Below, piece by piece: positions 58,336-64,000 of a DNA stretch of 64,000 nt. The DNA is taken from assembly GCF_900091605.1 (NCBI RefSeq), contig NZ_FMCQ01000009.1, positions 248,001-312,000 on the forward strand. The letters run 5' to 3'. How positions within the stretch are numbered: position 1 is the stretch's first letter; every line of letters begins with the position of its first letter. Made by a program: the position numbers and the translations under genes. The stretch comes from Micromonospora tulbaghiae. Its GTDB lineage: Bacteria; Actinomycetota; Actinomycetes; Mycobacteriales; Micromonosporaceae. The notes beneath the pieces are model-generated. The model ran no database searches and was not told where the DNA came from. It worked only from the letters and a program-made list of their open reading frames with translations.

Positions 58336-58369
58336 ATGCCCCCGGGCCGCCTCGCCGGCCCGGGGGCAT
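58336..58369 (+). terminator. Terminator hairpin after GHL10
   Basis: A perfect 13-bp stem ATGCCCCCGGGCC (58336-58348) with 58357-58369 and an 8-base loop, 11 bp beyond the stop codon. Confidence 0.7.
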
Positions 58370-58485
58370 TCGTCTGTTCAGGCGGATGTCAGCGAGCCGC
58401 TCCCCGGAGCATCGCCCCAGGCCACCCGCTTGATCGACACTTGTCGACATCCGGAGATCCCGGCCACCACCCCGCGGAGGTTCCC

Positions 58486-59028
58486 GTGTCCCGTCGCCTC
58501 GCCACCACCCTCGCCGCCGGAACACTCACCCTGCTCACCCTGCTCGGCCTGGCCACACCGGCCGCCGCCGCGGTGAGCACCCAGCAGAAGCTGTCCGTCC
58601 TGACCAGTTGGACGCAGACCAGCGCGTCCAGCTACAACGCCTGGAACAGCGCCCGGCAGAACCGGGCGCCCTGGACCGAGTACGGCTTCGACTGGTCCAC
58701 CGACTACTGCTCGTCCAGCCCGGACAACCCGATCGGGTTCAACTTCAAGCTCTCCTGCTACCGGCACGACTTCGGCTACCGCAACCACAAGGCGATGGGC
58801 GTCTTCCCGGCCAGCAAGTCCCGCCTGGACAACGCCTTCTACGCCGACCTGAAGCGGGTCTGCGCCACGTACAACGCGGTGGTGCGGCCCGCCTGCTACA
58901 GCCTCGCCTGGACGTACTACCAGGCGGTGAGCGTCTTCGGCTCGGTCGCCGCCGTGTCGCAGGCCGACCTCGACCGCGCCGCCCGGATGAAGGCCGACGC
59001 CCAGCGCCGGGCCGCCGCCCGCGCCTGA
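58486..59028 (+). CDS. Secreted prokaryotic phospholipase A2
   Basis: A 180-residue exported enzyme from GTG 58486 with GGAGG five bases upstream. Signal peptide ~1-28 (TLAAGTLTLLTLLGLATPAAAA). The mature part is all-helical with four cysteines: DYCSSSP, CYRHDFGYRN (~85, catalytic His-Asp pair) and the later C...C pair. It resembles the Streptomyces phospholipase A2. It hydrolyses the sn-2 ester of phospholipids, with calcium bound near the FDWSTDYC segment. The last ~30 residues are a basic helix. It stands alone and is followed by a terminator shared with the converging cyclase gene. Confidence 0.9.
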   Translation: MSRRLATTLAAGTLTLLTLLGLATPAAAAVSTQQKLSVLTSWTQTSASSYNAWNSARQNRAPWTEYGFDWSTDYCSSSPDNPIGFNFKLSCYRHDFGYRNHKAMGVFPASKSRLDNAFYADLKRVCATYNAVVRPACYSLAWTYYQAVSVFGSVAAVSQADLDRAARMKADAQRRAAARA

Positions 59029-59038
59029 CGCACCACAC

Positions 59039-59066
59039 GGGGAGTCCGCCGGCCGGCGGGCTCCCC
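59039..59066. terminator. Bidirectional terminator
   Basis: A 14-bp stem with one mismatch (GGGGAGTCCGCCGG, 59039-59052, with 59053-59066) between the phospholipase stop and the stop of the converging cyclase gene. Confidence 0.65.
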
Positions 59067-59073
59067 GACGCGC

Positions 59074-61890
59074 TCAGCCGGCCGTCCTGCGCGGCTCGAA
59101 CGCCGGCCACGAACCCGGCTTCTGCGCGCCGAACCGGGGCGAGTCGGCGGCGAGGTCCGGGTGCTCGACGTGCAGCGCCAGCGCCGCCACCTCGTCCAGC
59201 CGCAGCCCCGACCCGGCGCCGTAGGCGGCGTCGAACGCCTCGTCACCGAGCACCCGGCGCAGCTCCGTCTGCCGGGCCGACCAGTACGGGCCGTATATCC
59301 CCGGCGTGGCCCGCAGGTTCGCCCGGGTGGCCTGCGCCGCCCCGAACAGCCGGGCCGCGGAGAGCGCGTCCCCGGCCAGCGCGCAGCGCACCGCTATCGC
59401 GTTGATCGTGTCGCAGGCCCGGCCCAGGTAGCCGTGGCTCATCCGGGACCGCAACGCCACCAGCAGGTGCTCGTGCGCGGCGACCAGATCGCCCCGGGCC
59501 AGGGCCACCATCCCGAGCAGCATGTCCACCGACCGGCCGCCCCGCTCGGCCGGCCGGGACGCCTCGACCGGGCGGGCCGCGGCGAGCAGGTCGGCCGCCT
59601 CGTCCAGCGCGCCCCGGCGCCAGAGCAGCTCGGCGAGGTTGTAGACGGCCAGCAACGCGTCCCCCACCGCGTCCTGCGCGTACGCCCAGTCGATCACCTC
59701 ACGGCAAACCCGCTCCGCCTCGGCGAACTGCCCCATGTCGACCAGCGGCGCGGCGCGTCCGGCCAGCACCCGGGCCAGCAGCCCCCGGTCGCCGGACTGC
59801 CGGGCGGCCGCCTCGGCCCGCTGCGAGTACCTCAGCTCCTCGCCGAACTCGCCGTCCGCACCCGCGTGCAGCGAGTGCATGTGGTACGCGGCGGCCAGCT
59901 CGGCGTCCGGCATCACCTCGCCGGTCTCGGCGAGCCGGCCGTAGAGCCGGAACAGCCAGAGCCGCCCCTCCCGGGCCAGCCCGCGCTCCCGCCACCACTG
60001 GTCCAGGTCACCCGCCAGCGACAGCCCCGAGCGGGCGCTGCCGCCGGTGGCGCACCAGCGCAACGCGGCCCGCAGTTCGTTCGCGAGCGGGTCGAGCGCG
60101 TACAGGGACAGCGTCACCGGACGGCCGTCCGGTCCCAGGTGAGCGCGGTCCAGCGCGTGCCGGCACCAGGCCACGTGCCGGTCCCGGGCGCTCTGCTCCT
60201 CGCCCGCCTCGACCAGCCGCCGGGCCGCGTACGCCCGGATCGGGTCGAGCATCCGGTAGGTGCTGCCGGAGGCGTGCGGCTCGGCCAGCACCATCGACTT
60301 GTCCACGAGCACCGAGAGCGGGTCGAGCGGGTCCTCGTCGAGCAGCCACTGCACGGTCGGCAGGTCCACCGGACCGGCGAACACCGCCATCCAGCGCAGC
60401 AGCCGGGCCGAGCGCGCGCCCAGCGTCCGGTACGACCACGTCACGGTGGCCTGGATGGTCAGGTGCCGCTCGCTCGCCGAACGGTGCACCGCCCGGGTCG
60501 CCGGGGTGGGCGGCGCGGCGCCGGTCGCGGCGGCCACCAGGTCCACCGTGTCCTGCTGGTTGCCGCTCCAGCCCGCCTCCACCGGGGGCGGTTCCGCCGT
60601 CTCCCGGCCGGCGTCGAGCGTGCCCAGCATGTCGTCCAGCCGCTCGGCCAGTTGCCCGGCCGAGAGCACCCGCAGCCGGGCCGCGGCCAGCTCGATGGCC
60701 AGCGGCAGCCCGTCCAGCCGGCGTACCACCCGGTGCAGGTCGGCCTGCTCGGCCGGCTCCGGCGCACGGCCGCCCCGGGCCACGGCGGTACGGTCCAGCA
60801 GCAACGCCACCGCGTCGCTGCCCCCGCCGTCGGGCCCCTCGTCGACCGACAGCGGCGGGATCCGCCACACCACCTCGCCGGGTACGCCGAACGACTCCCG
60901 GCTGGTCGCCAGCACCCGCACACCCCGGCCACCGGCCAGCAACCGGCCGATCACCTCGGCCGACGCGGCGGTCTGGGCGTCGCAGGTGTCCAGCAGCACG
61001 AGCATCCGGCGCGGCGCCGCGTACTCGACGAGGGTGTCGACCATCGGCCGGCCCGGCTCCGGGCGGAGGCCGAGCACGGCGGCGATCTCGAACGCCACGA
61101 GCCCCGGGTCGGTCACCGCGGCGATGTCGACGAACCAGACGCCGTCCGGGTAGTCCTCGACGATCCCGGAGGCCAGCTCCACCGCGAGCCGGGTCTTGCC
61201 GGCGCCGCCCGCGCCGAGCACCGTCACCAGGCGGTACGCCTCGACCAGCCGCCCCAGCTCGGCGCGCTCGGCCTGCCGGCCGACGAACGAGGTGACCTGG
61301 GTGGGCAGGTTGTGCGCTGTCGCGTCGGCGGTACGCGGACGCGGGAACCGCCGCTCCAGCCCGGGCGCGACGAGCTGGAACAGCCGCTCCCGGTCGTCGA
61401 AGCCGCGCAGCCGGTGCAGCCCGAGGTCCAGCAGGGACACCCCGTCCGGCAGCGGGTCGGCGTGCTGGGCGGTGGCAGCCGAGCAGAGCACCTGCCCGCC
61501 GTGCGCGGCGGCGGCCACCCGGGCGGCCCGGTGCACCTCGGGGCTGGCGTACTCGCCGTCGCGGGGCTCGGCGTAGCCGGTGTGCAGCCCCATCCGTACC
61601 CGCGGGGTGGCATCCGGGTTGGGCCACTCGTGGCCGGCGAGCGCCCGCTGCGCGGTCAGGCAGGCGCGGACCGCGGCGGCGGCGTCCGGGAACGCGAGGA
61701 AGAACGAATCCCCCTCGGTCAGCAGCTCCGCGCCGTCGGTGCCGGCCAGGGTGTCGCGCAGCAGCCGCCGGTGCTCGTGCAGCACCGGGCGATAGACCGG
61801 GCCGAGCATCCGGGCCAGCCGCGTCGAGCCCTCGATGTCGGTGAACACGAAGGTCACCCACCCGCTGGGGAGGTGGTGTCCTTGCGACAT
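59074..61890 (-). CDS. Class III cyclase-like / NB-ARC ATPase / TPR regulator
   Basis: A 938-residue cytoplasmic protein. Residues ~10-175 are a class III nucleotide cyclase-like domain with both metal Asps (FTDIEGSTRL, EGDSFFLAF) and VRMGLHTGYAEP. Where active enzymes have Asn (xVNxAAR) it has His (VHRAARV), so activity is doubtful. Residues ~200-480 are an NB-ARC/STAND ATPase: LGAGGAGKTRLAV (Walker A), LVLLDTCDA and GLPLAIELAAARL. The rest is helical TPR-like. There is no DNA-binding domain, so it probably acts through partners or cyclic nucleotides. ATG 61890. Confidence 0.87.
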   Translation of the reverse strand: MSQGHHLPSGWVTFVFTDIEGSTRLARMLGPVYRPVLHEHRRLLRDTLAGTDGAELLTEGDSFFLAFPDAAAAVRACLTAQRALAGHEWPNPDATPRVRMGLHTGYAEPRDGEYASPEVHRAARVAAAAHGGQVLCSAATAQHADPLPDGVSLLDLGLHRLRGFDDRERLFQLVAPGLERRFPRPRTADATAHNLPTQVTSFVGRQAERAELGRLVEAYRLVTVLGAGGAGKTRLAVELASGIVEDYPDGVWFVDIAAVTDPGLVAFEIAAVLGLRPEPGRPMVDTLVEYAAPRRMLVLLDTCDAQTAASAEVIGRLLAGGRGVRVLATSRESFGVPGEVVWRIPPLSVDEGPDGGGSDAVALLLDRTAVARGGRAPEPAEQADLHRVVRRLDGLPLAIELAAARLRVLSAGQLAERLDDMLGTLDAGRETAEPPPVEAGWSGNQQDTVDLVAAATGAAPPTPATRAVHRSASERHLTIQATVTWSYRTLGARSARLLRWMAVFAGPVDLPTVQWLLDEDPLDPLSVLVDKSMVLAEPHASGSTYRMLDPIRAYAARRLVEAGEEQSARDRHVAWCRHALDRAHLGPDGRPVTLSLYALDPLANELRAALRWCATGGSARSGLSLAGDLDQWWRERGLAREGRLWLFRLYGRLAETGEVMPDAELAAAYHMHSLHAGADGEFGEELRYSQRAEAAARQSGDRGLLARVLAGRAAPLVDMGQFAEAERVCREVIDWAYAQDAVGDALLAVYNLAELLWRRGALDEAADLLAAARPVEASRPAERGGRSVDMLLGMVALARGDLVAAHEHLLVALRSRMSHGYLGRACDTINAIAVRCALAGDALSAARLFGAAQATRANLRATPGIYGPYWSARQTELRRVLGDEAFDAAYGAGSGLRLDEVAALALHVEHPDLAADSPRFGAQKPGSWPAFEPRRTAG

Positions 61891-62045
61891 ACGTCGAACC
61901 TCCGCCCGGTGACGTCGGGTCCATGCTGCCCTATGGTCGTGCCGTCACGCATCGTGAGAACGGCTGGGCAGATTCCGCCCCAAGGTGCCAAAAGATCACA
62001 GCGGCGGCAAGACCCGGATCGACCCGCGGGACCGGCGGCGGAAAG

Positions 62046-62261
62046 TCAGCAGCCGCAGGAGCCGCCGCAGCAACCACCGCCGCTGGGAATCCCACCGCTC
62101 GGAGCGGAGCCGCCCCGGCCGGTGACGGCCACCGTGGACAGCAGTTTCACCGTGTCGGCGTGGCCCTGCGGGCAGGTGGCCGGCCGTCCGGCCTCGGCCA
62201 TCGGGCGGTTGACCTCGAAGGTGTCGCCGCAGGCGCGGCAACGGAACTCGTACCGGGGCAT
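62046..62261 (-). CDS. FmdB-family zinc-ribbon protein
   Basis: A 71-residue protein from ATG 62261. It carries CRACG and CPQGH, a CxxC...CxxxH-type zinc ribbon at ~8-32, after the FmdB start MPRYEFRC. The tail is GSAPSGG..GGGCCGGSCGC, Gly/Cys-rich, which could bind metal. Such proteins are putative regulators of formamidase or amide metabolism; their real role is not established. It overlaps no neighbour and is divergent from the transglycosylase gene by 39 bp. Confidence 0.85.
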   Translation of the reverse strand: MPRYEFRCRACGDTFEVNRPMAEAGRPATCPQGHADTVKLLSTVAVTGRGGSAPSGGIPSGGGCCGGSCGC

Positions 62262-62300
62262 GTCCCACAGCGTACGGCCGGGCCTGACGTCGTCACCCGG

Positions 62301-63536
62301 ATGGGTGATACTCGACGGGTGGTGGACGGCGAACGGCGATCGACTGCGCGGCCCCTGCGACCCGCCGCGCCGCCCGACGACGGCACCCCGCCCATCCCGC
62401 GCCAACGCCGCGAGCGCGACGCCCTCCCCCCGAAGCCGCCCGCCGACCCGGCCCGCGACGCGGGTGCGGCGGACGCCGAGTCCGGCGCGAAGCCGCAGCC
62501 CGAGCCAGGCGCGAAGCCGGACGGTGAGTCCGGGGCGAGCGGGCCCCAGCAGACTGACTCCGGAGCGGAGGCGAAGGCCGAGGTGGCGGCCGGCGGCGGG
62601 CGGCGTCGGCGGATGCCGTTCGCGCACGCCGTCCGCACGCGCCCGAGACAGCTCGCCGTCGGCGCGGCCCGGGCCACCCGTGCCTGGTCCCGGCAGCCCG
62701 GCGGGCGCACCACGCTGCCCGCGCTGTTCCTGCTCGCCCTGGTCGCCGCCGCCGCCACGGCCGGTGCGGTGGTCGTGCCGGCGGCGGTCGGCCGGCCGGA
62801 GACGGTCGCCGAGGCCACGCCGTCGCAGAGCGTCCCGCAGACCGCCGCGGCGCCCGCCACGCCCCCGTTGCCGGAGCTGACCGGGATGCCCGGCACCGCC
62901 GCACCGACCGGCACACCCCTGCCCGGCGCGACCACCACCCCGGTGCTGCCCGCCGGACGTCCGGCGGACTCGCTCGCCGGCTGGGCGCAGCGGGTAAGCG
63001 CGATCACCGGCGTCCCCGTGGTGGCGCTCCAGGCGTACGCCTACGCCGAACTGGTGCTCGCCCAGACCAACCGCGCCTGCCAGCTGAGCTGGACCACGCT
63101 GGCCGCGATCGGGTACGTCGAGTCGCGCCACGGCGCGGCCAACGGCGCCACGCTGCAAGCCGACGGCCGGGCCCTGCCGGAGATCAAGGGCCAGCCGCTC
63201 GACGGGCAGGGCGGCCGGTCCCGCATCCTCGACACCGACCAGGGAGCGCTCGACGACGACCGGGTCCACGACCGGGCGCTCGGCCCGATGCAGTTCATCC
63301 CGACCACCTGGCAGGAGATCGGCGCGGACGCCGACGGCGACGGCGTGAAGAACCCGCACGACATCGACGACGCGGCGCTGGCCGCCGGGCTCTACCTGTG
63401 CAAGGGCGGCCGGAACATGACCATCCCGGGCGACTGGTGGGGCGCCATCCTCTCCTACAACGATGTGCGTCGGTACGCCCAGGCCGTGTTCGACAAGGCC
63501 GACGAGTACGGCAGGCTCAGCCGCAACGTGAGGTGA
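62301..63536 (+). CDS. Membrane-anchored lytic murein transglycosylase (SLT/MltB-like)
   Basis: A 411-residue protein from ATG 62301 (GTG 62319 or 62322 are alternatives; the ribosome site is weak). A Pro/Ala/Gly-rich cytoplasmic part with repeats GAKPQPEPGAKPDGESGA runs to ~95. One membrane helix is at ~137-160 (LPALFLLALVAAAATAGAVVV). A Pro/Thr linker leads to a transglycosylase domain at ~230-410 with catalytic Glu in IGYVESRHGAANG, LGPMQFIPTTWQ, a DGDGVKNPHDIDDAALAAG segment and ILSYND. It cleaves peptidoglycan glycan strands to anhydro-muropeptides outside the membrane. Confidence 0.9.
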   Translation: MGDTRRVVDGERRSTARPLRPAAPPDDGTPPIPRQRRERDALPPKPPADPARDAGAADAESGAKPQPEPGAKPDGESGASGPQQTDSGAEAKAEVAAGGGRRRRMPFAHAVRTRPRQLAVGAARATRAWSRQPGGRTTLPALFLLALVAAAATAGAVVVPAAVGRPETVAEATPSQSVPQTAAAPATPPLPELTGMPGTAAPTGTPLPGATTTPVLPAGRPADSLAGWAQRVSAITGVPVVALQAYAYAELVLAQTNRACQLSWTTLAAIGYVESRHGAANGATLQADGRALPEIKGQPLDGQGGRSRILDTDQGALDDDRVHDRALGPMQFIPTTWQEIGADADGDGVKNPHDIDDAALAAGLYLCKGGRNMTIPGDWWGAILSYNDVRRYAQAVFDKADEYGRLSRNVR

Positions 63537-63603
63537 CGGCTCGCGTACATTCGCGGACTGAACCCTTCCCCCCGGCTGCCGTTGACGGCAAGCTAGACGG
63601 GTG

Positions 63604-64000
63604 ATGGTGCGCGAGTGGGATCCCAGGACCGCGTCGTCCGCCGAGATCGCGTCCCTGCTGGACACGCTGAACGCGGTCCTGGCGGCCGATCTGCCGCAGG
63701 ATCCGCCATGGCGGGAGAGCTCCATGCGGGAGTATCTGTCCGAGGTGATGCCCGGCGAGCGGCGAATCTCGTGGGTCGCGCAGGACGACGTCGCCCCGGA
63801 CGGCACGCCCGGTGCGATCCTCGGGCATGTGCACGTGCTGCTGCTCGGCGGGATCGGCGTGCTCGAGGTGCTGGTGCACCCGGCGATCCGGCGCAGCGGC
63901 ATCGGCCGCGAGCTGGTGCGGGTGGCCGCCCGCCGGGTCTGGGACGAGGGCTTCCAGTCGATCGGCGTGGAGGTGGTCGGCGACACCCCGGCCGTGGCGT
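63604..64000 (+). CDS. GNAT-family N-acetyltransferase, N-terminal part (cut by window edge)
   Basis: The frame opens at ATG 63604 (GTG 63601 also possible) and is still open at base 64000, so 132 codons are seen. It contains MREYLSEVMPGERRISWV, the beta4 strand GIGVLEVLVHPAIRR and the acetyl-CoA loop RRSGIGREL, followed by VRVAARRVWDEGFQSIGVEV, the GNAT fold. The substrate cannot be told. It begins 67 bp after the transglycosylase gene on the same strand, and may be a double-GNAT protein since the remaining part is unseen. Confidence 0.85.
   Translation, partial: MVREWDPRTASSAEIASLLDTLNAVLAADLPQDPPWRESSMREYLSEVMPGERRISWVAQDDVAPDGTPGAILGHVHVLLLGGIGVLEVLVHPAIRRSGIGRELVRVAARRVWDEGFQSIGVEVVGDTPAVA

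Noticed and set aside
59161..62880. 1239-residue plus-strand open frame
   Set aside because: It is antisense to the cyclase gene and the FmdB gene and overlaps the transglycosylase; composition (His/Arg/Gln/Gly) is typical of antisense frames.

Overview
The window is high-GC actinobacterial chromosome, most like a Micromonospora or a close relative. This is judged from the very high G+C, the many GTG and TTG starts, the secreted hydrolases, a SARP-type regulator and the family of intergenic palindromes. I see no rRNA or tRNA gene, no IS transposase, no prophage, no CRISPR array and no replication origin. Nearly all of it is ordinary coding sequence. It starts inside proA and ends inside an acetyltransferase gene.

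Layout. 0-14 kb is a conserved housekeeping block: proA end, a prenyltransferase-repeat protein, moeZ, two tandem DUF3152 zincin-like proteins, an alpha/beta hydrolase, a very large proline-rich protein, TetR, DUF3107, a ferritin-like protein, a DEAD-box RNA helicase and a methyltransferase. From memory, the same families cluster around moeZ and rhlE in Mycobacterium. 14-22 kb holds small regulators, a copper-chaperone pair, a membrane-anchored SARP regulator translationally coupled to a RecQ helicase with a phosphoribosyltransferase-like tail, a lipoprotein and an SDR. 22-27.5 kb is a complete branched-chain amino-acid type ABC importer (K-G-F-H-M, almost all overlapping) next to a mini GntR regulator. 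28-35.6 kb has a secreted glycerophosphodiesterase, a TrkH/TrkA potassium system, a Ser/Thr kinase carrying a cellulose-binding-like domain, a spermidine-synthase-like membrane protein and a secreted M15-like protein. 35.8-40.2 kb is a four-gene signalling operon with every junction overlapping (REC-SpoIIE phosphatase, CHASE3 histidine kinase, response regulator, inositol-phosphatase-like). 40-49 kb holds an M28 peptidase with membrane domain, two gene remnants left by one deletion, YCII, Smr, TPR, a ROK kinase, an ABC-F protein and a BON-methyltransferase. 49-55 kb is an arabinoside utilisation cluster (LacI, GH51, sugar ABC importer without its ATPase). 55-64 kb has an amino-acid permease, a GHL10 glycosidase, a secreted phospholipase A2, a cyclase-NB-ARC-TPR regulator, an FmdB protein, a lytic transglycosylase and a partial GNAT.

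The most notable non-gene signals are a superfamily of hairpin repeats at gene ends whose arms mostly fit GATCWWGRAGTT, three heptamers with an exact 11-bp period next to the SARP gene (the known geometry of SARP binding sites), and a textbook -1 slippery heptamer at the end of the kinase gene that would add a lysine/glycine-rich tail. All functions are inferred by eye from sequence; no database search was run.
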